A stretch of DNA of 64,000 nucleotides from Niastella sp966212235 (GCA_966212235.1 CBIHPP010000008.1:372001-436000), one strand, 5' to 3'. Positions 55,150 to 63,801 are shown, counted from the first letter of the stretch. A program made the numbers and translations. The notes: generated by a model from the sequence alone, not told the origin.

Positions 55150-55250
55150 GATTTACCGACGTCCTCACCGCCATTTCCCCGACATTTCCCCGATGTTTAC
55201 ACCGACTTTTACACCGCCACTTACACCGCCATTCTCCCGACGTTACACCA
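55150..55250. repeat. Decayed 12-nt repeat array past the AlbA_2-type gene
   Basis: Units like CGACATTTCCCC, CGATGTTTACAC and CGACTTTTACAC run through this non-coding stretch. Read in reverse they spell GGVKVGVNIGEMSGKW-like text, matching the in-frame array at 55434-55490. Confidence 0.6.
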
Positions 55251-55259
55251 ACGCAGAAT

Positions 55260-56309
55260 TCAGTCCACTACTTCCCAACGGCCTCCTTTAGCCCCACCTA
55301 CTCTTTTTAATAAATCTCCTTTTTGCAGTTTATGAATGCTTCTTTCAATTGAGCGCTCAGAAATACCTATAATAGCAGCTAATTCAGGAATTGCAATTTC
55401 CGGATTAGCTTTTATCAATTCTAAAATTTTCCCCGACGTTTTCCCCGACGTTTTCCCCGACGTTTTCCCCGACATTTCTCCGACGTTTTCTCCGGCATTC
55501 TCCGCAGGTTTGCCTTTAAACTTAACCATCAACCCATTAAAATCAAAATTAAACTCAGGTTCCGGCAAGCCTACTTTAGTACATTCATCTATCATTTTCA
55601 GCATGCCCCTACCCCACGATTCAATATACCCGGCCCGAAAGAATGTGTTAGCAATGTCAGGATTAAAAGGATGAGATGGGTGTTTGTCAAGTAATTTCGC
55701 TACAGTCCAGTCATCTGGTAGTTGTCCCTGATTCCAGATATAAATTTTGTCATCATAAACACTGATCTGGATCGGGTTTCCGCAACCATAATCCTTATGT
55801 ATCACCGCGTTCAGTACCGCCTCTCTAATTGCCTCTTCCGGGAAAGGATATGTCTCCACTCTATGGATTCCCTCGTAGCTGATCAAGGCTTTCATATACT
55901 TGGTCAATAAAAGGTCCATGGCTTTATCAACCTGTTCAAAAAGATTTCCATGGATCGTATCATGGTATAGCAGGTCGGTATCGGTTCTAAAAAAACCTAT
56001 TTTTATATAGGCTCCTGTAACAAACTTTTCCGGGTCGGCATGAAACAGCAAAAGCGAAGCTCGTTTTAAATAGGGTCCTTCCACCAATCTGAGTTTTTCC
56101 AACAACGTGCTATTATTTACTGACACCTCTTCTTTTGGCAGGCGCTTGCTTGTTATAGCCCGTTTTCGGAAATGCGAAAAAGCCCGATCACTCAAGTCAG
56201 GTACGGACTCGAGGGGCTTAGCTCTGACAAACGGTACTGGTTTCGCGTTGTAGCCATCGGCTATAATAAACAAAGAGCCGTTTCGCCGGTTGCTTCCAGG
56301 GTTATACAA
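55260..56309 (-). CDS. AlbA_2/Schlafen-type regulator, probably lacking its N-terminal domain
   Basis: The 349-residue frame starts at a TTG with a stop five codons upstream and no clear start. It contains the HATPase_c_4-like region (YPFPEEAIREAVLNAVIHKD, ISVYDDKIYIWNQGQ, FFRAGYIESWGRGMLKMIDE) and a C-terminal winged helix (EIAIPELAAIIGISERSIER). A 12-nt tandem repeat encodes SGKT units in between. Full-length relatives have an N-terminal AlbA_2 domain that is not present here, so the gene looks truncated and may be inactive. It marks the start of an accessory region. Confidence 0.75.
   Translation of the reverse strand: MYNPGSNRRNGSLFIIADGYNAKPVPFVRAKPLESVPDLSDRAFSHFRKRAITSKRLPKEEVSVNNSTLLEKLRLVEGPYLKRASLLLFHADPEKFVTGAYIKIGFFRTDTDLLYHDTIHGNLFEQVDKAMDLLLTKYMKALISYEGIHRVETYPFPEEAIREAVLNAVIHKDYGCGNPIQISVYDDKIYIWNQGQLPDDWTVAKLLDKHPSHPFNPDIANTFFRAGYIESWGRGMLKMIDECTKVGLPEPEFNFDFNGLMVKFKGKPAENAGENVGEMSGKTSGKTSGKTSGKILELIKANPEIAIPELAAIIGISERSIERSIHKLQKGDLLKRVGGAKGGRWEVVD
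55434..55490 (-). repeat. In-frame 12-nt tandem repeat
   Basis: GACGTTTTCCCC repeats about four times with near identity, encoding (SGKT)n in the regulator. Confidence 0.75.
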
Positions 56310-56395
56310 TAACCCACTACATATTTACTAGTCCTTACAAAGGATCAACGGGGTTGCGCAAGCGGTCCCGTATTTTTTTGGAGAAGTTACCCTAA

Positions 56396-56548
56396 CTTAC
56401 TCCACACTTTAAAAAACTGAATGACTATGCTTTGAATGAATATTTTCTGGAGAAAAAATCCTGGCAACCATTCCTGGAATATTTTATTCCTAATGAGTGG
56501 TACAAGATGAAATTTCAGGGGCATCTACAATCACAACATTTAAATTAG
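56396..56548 (+). pseudogene. Possible gene remnant
   Basis: A 50-codon frame without a start, containing LNDYALNEYFLEKKSWQPFL and EYFIPNEWYKMKFQGHLQ, ends at TAG 56546-56548. The composition is coding-like but no family is recognised. It may be the 3' end of a deleted gene next to the damaged regulator. Confidence 0.3.
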
Positions 56549-56624
56549 TGGATCAAGAGTCGCTCGCAGAGGGAGAATAAGCTGGACATAAAAGTAATTA
56601 AGAAAGAATAGACCTCGATAACAA

Positions 56625-57026
56625 TTAATAGGTTACTTCCACTTTATTGGATTCAATTTTTGCAAAATGCTGTTCTTGTAAATAAGAAGGATGGTAAGTT
56701 GAATACTGAATAGTATATTTTCTTCCCTTTTTTAACTCATATACCTCATTTAAACTTATATTAGTTTCTACTTTTTCAGTAGGATTGAGTGTCACAAATA
56801 GTTCTGGTCTTATTTCACGACTCACTAACATTCCTATGTAATCAATTTTTTCACCTTGCTCATCATTAACCTTGAAGTAATTTCCACGAACTCTATTATC
56901 GAAACAAATAGTTTGCTCATCCAAATATATCTTTTTTGAATCTGCATTTTTGAAACACAAAAATGCTATAACCTCACTTCCATTTATTTCAATTGTTAGT
57001 TGTATATCAACAAGTATTGCCTCCAT
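56625..57026 (-). CDS. Putative immunity protein resembling an M35 pro-domain
   Basis: The 133-residue protein has no signal peptide. Its beta-rich sequence, with NYFKVNDEQGEKIDYIGMLV, SREIRPELFVTLNPTEKVET and NISLNEVYELKKGRKYTIQY, follows the pattern of the N-terminal pro-domain of M35 (deuterolysin / peptidyl-Lys) metalloproteases: F-K-V, G-x-x-x-x-Y-x-G, R, F-V-x-L-x-P-x-E, Y-x-L-x-x-G-x-Y-x-I-x-Y. It is encoded 42 bp after the PAAR-M35 effector gene. A detached pro-domain that blocks the protease in trans is the simplest model. Resemblance was judged by eye. Confidence 0.6.
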   Translation of the reverse strand: MEAILVDIQLTIEINGSEVIAFLCFKNADSKKIYLDEQTICFDNRVRGNYFKVNDEQGEKIDYIGMLVSREIRPELFVTLNPTEKVETNISLNEVYELKKGRKYTIQYSTYHPSYLQEQHFAKIESNKVEVTY

Positions 57027-57068
57027 AAATTTTCACAGTTAAATTTTAATAAACTTACACTCCTAACA

Positions 57069-57917
57069 TCATTCCTGAATAAAAAACTCAAAAGAATCAG
57101 CGTTATACAAAGCATCACCTGGATTATCATTTGCTAATTCCAAACAATCGTCGTTATACGCGTGATCTTCTGTGTTACCTATAGATTTAAAATGAGATAA
57201 TTCGTGTGCCAAAATACCAGCTTTAGATCGTCTTTTGCCTATGCCTAAGCCCCAAAATGAATCACCCAAGAAAATGCTATATTGCTCATCTATACGGCAG
57301 ACCTCAGCATAATTTACTTTTCGATCTTTTTTATAAGCTATTTGACCAAAATTATCAACCTTCAACGTCCTACACACTTCCAACGCCTTTATGATCCTTG
57401 TTAATATTATCTGCTTCGCCTCATCATCATCCCTTCCAAACCATGTCTTAAACGCGTCCAACGTTTCTTGGTCTTTTTGTTCTAACAAAACCAGTTTCCC
57501 CTCCAACAAAGTTATACAATCATGAATTGCCTGATTAATTAATACAATCTTCTCTTCCTCAGAAGGTTCTATAAAATCACTTTTATCCTTATCCAATGCC
57601 CTGATTAAATCAAGGTTCATCGTTTCGCCAATCAGCACAGTAGTACTACCCGATATTATAATCCCTCCATGTGAACATAAATGCCCCTGGCGGGCAGCTG
57701 GTTTATCTTCTATAAATACCCCGGACGAACCTGACGATATTACATCCAGAAAACCTCCATTACAAAGGCAGACATCTCCTACTGTTGCTGCTGGCTCCCC
57801 TTCAATCAAAACCGTTTGGCAACCTGAAATAATTTTCCCGCCTTCATGCGGTATTCCTCCCGGTGTTACCATAGGACAGGAATGTTTATCGCCTATTCGT
57901 GCTGCTGGCTTGCCCAA
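57069..57917 (-). CDS. PAAR-domain type VI effector with M35 (aspzincin) metalloprotease
   Basis: The 282-residue protein begins with PAAR repeats (GKPAARIGDKHSCPMVTPGG; GEPAATVGDVCLCNGG; DKPAARQGHLCSHGGIIISG) up to about residue 98, forming the spike tip. A 12-residue EF-hand-like loop (DKDKSDFIEPSE, 109-120) follows. The C-terminal part has HELSHF (238-243), NTEDHAYND with D251 as third zinc ligand, and NADSFEFF, which is the HExxH + (G/N)TxDxxY pattern of M35 aspzincins. It would be delivered on VgrG (encoded upstream) to cleave target proteins. The adjacent downstream gene probably encodes immunity. Confidence 0.85.
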   Translation of the reverse strand: MGKPAARIGDKHSCPMVTPGGIPHEGGKIISGCQTVLIEGEPAATVGDVCLCNGGFLDVISSGSSGVFIEDKPAARQGHLCSHGGIIISGSTTVLIGETMNLDLIRALDKDKSDFIEPSEEEKIVLINQAIHDCITLLEGKLVLLEQKDQETLDAFKTWFGRDDDEAKQIILTRIIKALEVCRTLKVDNFGQIAYKKDRKVNYAEVCRIDEQYSIFLGDSFWGLGIGKRRSKAGILAHELSHFKSIGNTEDHAYNDDCLELANDNPGDALYNADSFEFFIQE

Positions 57918-57964
57918 ACAATGAAATTTACAAATTAATAGTGTGTTTTCTTTGCTTTTCCACT

Positions 57965-59641
57965 TTAATTGAGCTTGATCATATTGCTACTCACCTTCAC
58001 CATCATTTTGGCATTTATTTTTGCCAGGTCACTACTAGTTATATTTACTTCTTCCGTCCCATCCAATTTAATTGTACGCCCATTTATTTCTATCGTCCCA
58101 TCTTTATCCATTATGAACTTTGAATCCCCACACGCTAACACTATCTTATCTTTTGATTTCATGGTAACAGTTCCGTCTCCATCCATTTGTACACCATTAC
58201 CATTTTTATCTTCCAAAGAAAGGCTTCCTTCCTTGTCATTCATTATTACTTTTATACCACTTCGTGTTTGTATCGCTTTTATATCATTATCCGCATTTCC
58301 AAATTTCGCTTTTGCCTTTCCATGATGCACCGTTCCAATAACATATGGTTGGGCAACATCACCGCCCATAAAGTCAACGATTACCTGCTCCCCTACTTCC
58401 GGAATCATATACAGTCCCTTTCCATCGCCAGCATACTGAGTAGTCACCGGTAGCAAGGGGCTTTTTTCCGTGTCGTCCATCCAAAGAAATTTCACCGCTA
58501 CCCTTCCCAACCCCGCCCAATCATAATTTCCAACGACTATTGCAGGCTGCGTTTCACAATATGGCTGAGGGACTGGCGTAATGGGTGGCACTTTTACTGA
58601 TGCAGGTATGGCTACAAATTCATTGATATAATTTCCAACACCATCCCAGCTATGATCTATTGAAATAATTTTATAATCACCCAAAGACTGGTCAATCTGA
58701 CCATCCTTATTCGAAGCTTGAACTATTATGGTATCTCCAGGCTGAAAACCGGGCATATCGCTGTTGCCATGAATGCGAATTATATCACTGCTCTGCTTTT
58801 CAGCCTGGATACCTACGATTTTATCCAGCTGCTCCTTTTTTCTTAATGAATAATTAACCCAGCATATAGACTTCGCTTCATATAATTCCGCACTTTTTTT
58901 CAAGACATCTACGCCTACATCAGTGTGACCCGTATTTTCAGCAATATTTTCAATCCGGCTATTATATACTTCATTGTTTACATAGTCATATGCTGCCCAT
59001 TTTTCGCTATTAGGCTTTAATGTCATCTCCCTGCTAAACTTGCTTAATTGGTTCCCATAAGTTAAATGAACGGTACGTCCAGCTGACTTACCCAACACCA
59101 GTTTCTCCCCATCGTAAAACAACCATTCTCCATACGTAGCAGCCAACCGGTTAATAAACTGCCAGGCTGTTTCCTTATATCGAACGGTGTAATACACGGT
59201 TTCTTTATGAACTGAGTCAATATTATATTTAATCTGACCATCAGGGTATTGCGCTAAAATATCCTTAACTATATTATTTACCGTATTTCTCATCCAGGAT
59301 TTACTATACAGAGCATCCTCCAATAAAACGGTTGGACTAAACCCACTGAATATGATTTTTTCTGGTTCACCATAGTTACAGGAGGCTTCGACTTGCGTTA
59401 CCAACCCTGAAAAAAATAAAGATGTTTGACCCGGGGACAATGCCACTTTTATATGCATAGGTACTCCTATATAATTTGCCGGCTTATTAAATATGCCATC
59501 CCCATTTTTATTTACTTCTTCTACAGCACATACCAGCCGGAAGGAATGATGTGCATATATTCCCTGACTCAGTTTCAATGAGAAAAAATTTTCAATTTTA
59601 GTACCATTAATGTCAACGATCGTTTCAACTGTTTGTGCCAT
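57965..59641 (-). CDS. vgrG: VgrG-like type VI spike protein
   Basis: From MAQTVETIVDINGTKIENFF the protein is 558 residues: a gp27-like N-terminal part (LFFSGLVTQVEASCNYGEPE; FINRLAATYGEWLFYDGEKL), an OB-fold gp5-like domain (VGNYDWAGLGRVAVKFLWMD; YMIPEVGEQVIVDFMGGDVA) and a C-terminal beta-helix spike with repeated short strands (EINGRTIKLDGTEEVNITSS). It belongs to the Bacteroidota VgrG group. The GTG at 59686 would add 15 hydrophilic residues. It starts 100 bp after tssD and ends 47 bp before the PAAR gene. Confidence 0.9.
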   Translation of the reverse strand: MAQTVETIVDINGTKIENFFSLKLSQGIYAHHSFRLVCAVEEVNKNGDGIFNKPANYIGVPMHIKVALSPGQTSLFFSGLVTQVEASCNYGEPEKIIFSGFSPTVLLEDALYSKSWMRNTVNNIVKDILAQYPDGQIKYNIDSVHKETVYYTVRYKETAWQFINRLAATYGEWLFYDGEKLVLGKSAGRTVHLTYGNQLSKFSREMTLKPNSEKWAAYDYVNNEVYNSRIENIAENTGHTDVGVDVLKKSAELYEAKSICWVNYSLRKKEQLDKIVGIQAEKQSSDIIRIHGNSDMPGFQPGDTIIVQASNKDGQIDQSLGDYKIISIDHSWDGVGNYINEFVAIPASVKVPPITPVPQPYCETQPAIVVGNYDWAGLGRVAVKFLWMDDTEKSPLLPVTTQYAGDGKGLYMIPEVGEQVIVDFMGGDVAQPYVIGTVHHGKAKAKFGNADNDIKAIQTRSGIKVIMNDKEGSLSLEDKNGNGVQMDGDGTVTMKSKDKIVLACGDSKFIMDKDGTIEINGRTIKLDGTEEVNITSSDLAKINAKMMVKVSSNMIKLN

Positions 59642-59741
59642 AAACGATTTGTGGTTTTGGATTTCTTGTTTTTGATTAGCACTCACACGTACTTGTCTGG
59701 GAGTATGAAACAGCCAGCCATGCCTCGGATCAGCGATCTGC

Positions 59742-60137
59742 TTAATACCCTGACCAGTAATTCTTATATACTGTATCCTCCATCTTTATGCTATTCGCAC
59801 TAAGCTTAAGTTGTAACAGCATGGGGTGCTCGCCGGAAGCATCAAAAATTTCATGATACTCCACACATAGTGCATTTTCAAACTCCAGGATTTTTAACTT
59901 ACTCATCGTATCGTACCGAATAAAAGTGATCATACCATTTTTTGTTTGAAATTTATTGATCATCCAATCAAATAAACCGGGATGATTGATGCATACCACT
60001 GTTACATTAATAGTTCCTCCCAATGCTATTGTGCTGGCTTTACCCGTAATATCAATTTGTTTATGGAATCGATAGTCACAACGCAGTACATTCATTTCAT
60101 CCTCATTCTGCAATTGCAGTTTGGCAATAAAAGACAT
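59742..60137 (-). CDS. tssD: Type VI secretion tube protein TssD/Hcp
   Basis: From MSFIAKLQLQNEDEMNVLRC the 131-residue protein matches the Hcp-like tube subunit of Bacteroidota (T6SSiii): CDYRFHKQIDITGKASTIAL, GGTINVTVVCINHPGLFDWM and INKFQTKNGMITFIRYDTMS, then LEFENALCVEYHEIFDASGE. In that system it stacks into the inner tube. It is first in the cassette tssD, vgrG, PAAR effector, immunity. No sheath, baseplate or ClpV gene is in the window. Confidence 0.9.
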   Translation of the reverse strand: MSFIAKLQLQNEDEMNVLRCDYRFHKQIDITGKASTIALGGTINVTVVCINHPGLFDWMINKFQTKNGMITFIRYDTMSKLKILEFENALCVEYHEIFDASGEHPMLLQLKLSANSIKMEDTVYKNYWSGY

Positions 60138-60514
60138 GGTAAATGTTTTTAACAATTACAAGAATAGCTGCAAAGCACGCGCTTTGCTCAAGCACATATA
60201 AATATAATGCACTGAAATGGTTGGATCATCGGGCTGGTAGGTTAGCTGAGATGCTATACCAAATAATCAGAGGCACTTAACGCAGATAATAAATCGTAAA
60301 ATCAAATATATGTATTATTCGAATACGTGATACGGTTATCTATTATTTATTTTCAGGCGTTTTCAGGCCTTCATTCAGTATAAAAATTATCCCAATAGAG
60401 TTTCATTTGGTTCTTTGTGTAATTGTGCCAACAGCGTTGACACAAATTTAGAGTCTGGGTTAGTTCAAAAAAGTACTTCGCCGGCACAGCCCTCTATAAA
60501 GAATAATTTTCAAG
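60138..60514. other. Spacer between the type VI cassette and the LA_2272-like gene
   Basis: AT-rich. TTTTCAGGCG/TTTTCAGGCC occurs as a short direct repeat near 60350-60368. No gene or structured RNA recognised. The tssD promoter must be here. Confidence 0.4.
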
Positions 60515-60547
60515 AATTGCTTCCTGCTTAAAAATGTCTTATAATAG
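60515..60547 (+). promoter_or_regulatory. Upstream element shared with 5868-5900
   Basis: AATTGCTTCCTG...TATAATAG, about 88% identical to the copy at 5868-5900. It lies 50 nt upstream of the start at 60597. Confidence 0.45.
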
Positions 60548-60596
60548 GGCTTGGATGTATTCTCATCTTGCTGCCTAAAAGGCAAACCATTACAAT

Positions 60597-61184
60597 ATGA
60601 AAATTTATATCACAATTTTATTAGCCTTTTCAACAGTCTTTACATATGGTCAAAAAAAGAAAAATTATTTTCCAATTTGGACTTTCCACCAAAAAAATAT
60701 AAATATTTATGGTGTTTCAGTTGGGTTGGGTTCAGTTAGAAGCAGCCCAAAACATACAAACACAAATGGATTAAAACTTGAAATAATTGGAGCAGGGATT
60801 GGTATTCCGCTTATACCACATAGTCCTGTAGCTGACAATGACAGCTCTTTTCAACAAATTCAAAAGGATACAATTTCTGAAAGAATAAATGGACTTAGTT
60901 TATCTGCTGCAGGCACCGTTTGCGACTGCATTATTAATGGAGTTTCAACCGGATTAATTGGCCAAATTGTGTATAAAGCAAATGGAGTTTCTGCAACTCT
61001 TTTTAATTTCACACAAATTCATCATGGAATTCAAATTGGCCTCACCAATGAAACATATAAGATGACAGGCCTGCAAATTGGTCTCGTTAATAGCAGCCAT
61101 AAAACAAGAGGAATTCAAATTGGATTATGGAATGTAAATGAAAGACGGAAATTTCCTTTAATTAATTGGAACTTTCGAAAATAG
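60597..61184 (+). CDS. LA_2272-like surface repeat protein
   Basis: The 195-residue protein has a signal peptide (MKIYITILLAFSTVFTYGQ) and C-terminal repeats of about 20 residues with G-[IL]-Q-I-G-L-x-N (HHGIQIGLTN, MTGLQIGLVN, TRGIQIGLWN), then NVNERRKFPLINWNF, the usual family ending. The repeats are known from LA_2272-type surface proteins and may be a small barrel or stacked-strand structure. AT-rich compared with housekeeping genes. Function unknown. Confidence 0.8.
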   Translation: MKIYITILLAFSTVFTYGQKKKNYFPIWTFHQKNINIYGVSVGLGSVRSSPKHTNTNGLKLEIIGAGIGIPLIPHSPVADNDSSFQQIQKDTISERINGLSLSAAGTVCDCIINGVSTGLIGQIVYKANGVSATLFNFTQIHHGIQIGLTNETYKMTGLQIGLVNSSHKTRGIQIGLWNVNERRKFPLINWNFRK

Positions 61185-61382
61185 AAATACTTTAAATGGA
61201 TTTATTTTATTGGAATCAACAATAAAACCGACTCTATTCAACATTATATTTGGCAAAATAATAATTGGATTTGCAGACGAACATTTACCAGGGCATGGAA
61301 ATAAATGAAGGATATTAACAACAACCAGGAGTTCCCATCGCAGCTTTTTATTCGAAAAAATAAACCCCAAAATACCAACAAC

Positions 61383-61901
61383 ATGAAACTTTCAAACTTA
61401 TTCCTTATCACATTATTTACAATAACAATAGTTCCTGCTTTTAGTCAATCATTTGAGGTTCCTACAAATTACGAATTAAAATCCCCATCAGATTATCCTC
61501 GTTATGAAAAAGACATTATTGAGGCAGCAAAATGGCTCAAAGAAACACCTCTGTATGAACAGGAAGAGAAGCATCAAAAAGTCTTTGCATTTGTACTTCA
61601 GTGGGTAAATGGAAGTCCAAATGTGAATGTAGAAATAAATCCAACTATCATGGACTTCGAAAAGAAGAACAAAGGTATGTTGATCTTATATATGGCGTCT
61701 TCAGCACGGTATGTTTTGGAAAATAACTATTCAAAAGACATGCGCGCCAAACACAAATTTGCTTTACATGAAATGATAGCAGTCTATAAGGCAACTAAGA
61801 ATATCAAAAGAGATAAGAAAATGGAAAAGCTTATCAAAAGCGATGAAGAAGGAAAACTTGATGAATGGTTATCAGAGAACTTAAAAATTGGTTCTAACTA
61901 A
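61383..61901 (+). CDS. Exported hypothetical protein
   Basis: From MKLSNLFLITLFTITIVPAF (signal peptide) the protein is 172 residues, mostly helical and Lys/Glu-rich (IDEAAKWLKETPLYEQEEKH-like segment DIIEAAKWLKETPLYEQEEK; KRDKKMEKLIKSDEEGKLDE). The start at 61383 is chosen because the signal begins there; the frame is open to 61305. No family recognised. Homologues in Bacteroidota often appear as small periplasmic proteins of unknown role. Confidence 0.7.
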   Translation: MKLSNLFLITLFTITIVPAFSQSFEVPTNYELKSPSDYPRYEKDIIEAAKWLKETPLYEQEEKHQKVFAFVLQWVNGSPNVNVEINPTIMDFEKKNKGMLILYMASSARYVLENNYSKDMRAKHKFALHEMIAVYKATKNIKRDKKMEKLIKSDEEGKLDEWLSENLKIGSN

Positions 61902-61926
61902 AACTGCGAAAACCGCATATTCATAA

Positions 61927-61965
61927 AAAGGCCCCATCCTGCTTTGCAGCAGAACAGGGCTTTGT
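61927..61965. terminator. Probable terminator between convergent genes
   Basis: GCCC (61931-61934) with GGGC (61957-61960) and an inner CTGCT TTGC AGCAG stem (61940-61953), followed by TTTG; on the other side AAAAA. The form suits a bidirectional terminator. Confidence 0.45.
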
Positions 61966-61994
61966 ACAGCTCGTGGTACTCGAACCGGGTACGG

Positions 61995-62460
61995 ATATCG
62001 ATCTAGTTTTTCATTATTTTCTTTGTCTTCGCCTTGTTTTACCTGGATAAAATAAACGCCTGGCGCAGCTTCGTGTAAGTTAATAGTGTGTACCGCTTCT
62101 TTTACTAGTGCAGTATACAATACCCGGCCGGTTACATCATACAAAGTGATCAGTGCGCCGGTGGTAAATCCTTTACCACATTGTATGGTGAGTCGATCGC
62201 TGACCGGGTTGGGATAGATCGCTATTCGTCCATCGCCTTGCATACCCGGCTGATCTATTACCACCTCTGCTTTGCGCGCTTGCATGAGCGCTGTCACAGG
62301 CGGCGGTATGGTGAAGCTGGCGGCCGGCGCAAATACCGACCCTGCATACGCAGCATCGATCTAATGCTGAACACAGCATAGCCACGGCTTTGATACATCA
62401 TTTTTTCATTGGCAGGCAATTTTGGTTTGTGGTAAATGATAGTGGGGCAAAATTCCTGCG
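61995..62460 (-). pseudogene. Decayed T9SS sorting-domain protein
   Basis: On the minus strand the frame contains a T9SS type A domain (RIAIYPNPVSDRLTIQCGKG, LHEAAPGVYFIQVKQGEDKE) that runs into a foreign tail after NNEKL. Upstream, DAAYAGSVFAPAASFTIPPP is in frame with it, but the preceding coding-like text (KMMYQSRGYAVFSIRS) is in another frame with a stop between. Both breaks lie at the 9-bp direct repeats ATCGATCTA (61997-62005, 62355-62363). The rest of the original protein is missing. Confidence 0.6.
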
Positions 62461-63801
62461 TATTTTTTTCGTGATACAGGGGGGAAATGAGAAATTAAGG
62501 GGGAGAAAATGGTAATGGTGCAGTATGCTTCTGGCTAAAAGCTTTGAGGATACTCCCCTTTAGGAGGTTAGGGAGGGTGTTTAAAAGAAAAAAGGTCCAC
62601 TGTAGAAACAGCTGACCTCTAACGATTGCTTGCCATATGAAAAAAAACGTAAAATCTTTTTTGTGTGAAGCGCTTGCTTCGGTGTAGCTCTCCTCTCTTT
62701 CTTTACCGCTTTCCGTGCTACGCTTTGTTGATGATGTAAAAGTACAGTGCGCAAGATTGTTTACATAATCAGGTTTTTCACTGTTTCATTATGGCAACCG
62801 GTGCTCAAGACTTGCAAAACCCTTGTGCAGCCTGCATTTCATGCAATTTTACGTATGGTTTCCAACGATAAATCAGTGACTAATTCAGTGTCGAAAAAGC
62901 CTAAAATGATGGGTTTAAATACAGTTTTTTATAGTTCAGGGCGCTAAAACCCGCCAGGGGACTGGTTTCCACGCGGCACTGTCCTGCACCGTCCTGTACA
63001 GGATAGCTCATGCACTACGTTATTGGCTGGTTAAAAAACGTAAAGTTTGTGGAGGCGGGTAAGTTGTGAGTAGACGAATGCATTAATGCGGTGTCAACAT
63101 CACACATTAACGTTACACGGATAATCTCAACATTAAAGTCATTGTATTATATAACATCAACATTCCAAAACATGGGAAATTTACCAATTCAGGAATCTCA
63201 TATAGGAATAAATTATTCACGAATGAGGAAATTAATTCACATTACTGCAAATTAAATATACAAAAGCTAGTTTATTATATGATTGGCGTGTAATTTGAAC
63301 TATGTTTCAATAGTTTTTCAAAGAGTATTTTTGGATTAAAACGGGGGCGGATGTCTATCCAGCCCCTCTTTTAACCCACTTGTTACAATATACAATCGTT
63401 ATACCAACCTCCCGTTGTACTATAATACAGAAAACTTCTTTCAATTTCCATCCATCCGACCCGTAATCCTTTTAACTTTCAATCATCGTTGAATAATTAC
63501 TTTCTGCGTTATCACTCACAGTTACCCGCCATTCATTGAATAGCAATCAACCTAGCCACTACTAACGACAACCGAAAAGCCCTGTATCACCAGCATTTAC
63601 AATTCAAATAAAAAACTATCCGTTCGCAAAAATGAATAATTCGTATCTTCTGGTAGATTATTTAAATGTTAACTGCGTGGGGACATTAACATGAGTGACA
63701 TGTAATACATTACGTGGTTCAATGAAGTTGCATTGGTAATAATTACTTAAACCGGGTGCTTGCCATATTGCCCGTACTTCGCTTTCAAACCAACCAACTA
63801 T
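62461..63801. other. Gene-poor AT-rich region
   Basis: About 1.3 kb without a supportable gene. A dispersed C/G-rich element (copy 4) is at 62552-62579. TCCTGTACAGGA (62992-63003) is a perfect palindrome. AT-rich stretches from 63130 to 63300 and 63600 to 63790 may hold promoter sequence for the lipoprotein gene. The frame at 62747-62947 has unlikely composition and is not called. Confidence 0.45.
62552..62579. repeat. Dispersed C/G-rich element, copy 4
   Basis: ACTCCCCTTTAGGAGGTTAG, then GGAGGG, is the reverse-complement orientation of the family seen at 24414 and 38425. Confidence 0.55.

Noticed and set aside
54473..55174. Long minus-strand frame over the FMN reductase
   Set aside because: Low-quality composition and fully antisense to a recognisable flavodoxin-like protein.
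55434..55490. Short regular repeats considered as a CRISPR array
   Set aside because: Units are 12 nt with no spacers and are in frame within a gene.
61881..62297. 138-codon minus-strand frame as an intact T9SS protein
   Set aside because: It lacks a signal peptide and a body, and both ends show frame breaks, so it is reported as a pseudogene.
62747..62947. Plus-strand 66-codon frame in the gene-poor region
   Set aside because: No recognisable features and no support from context.
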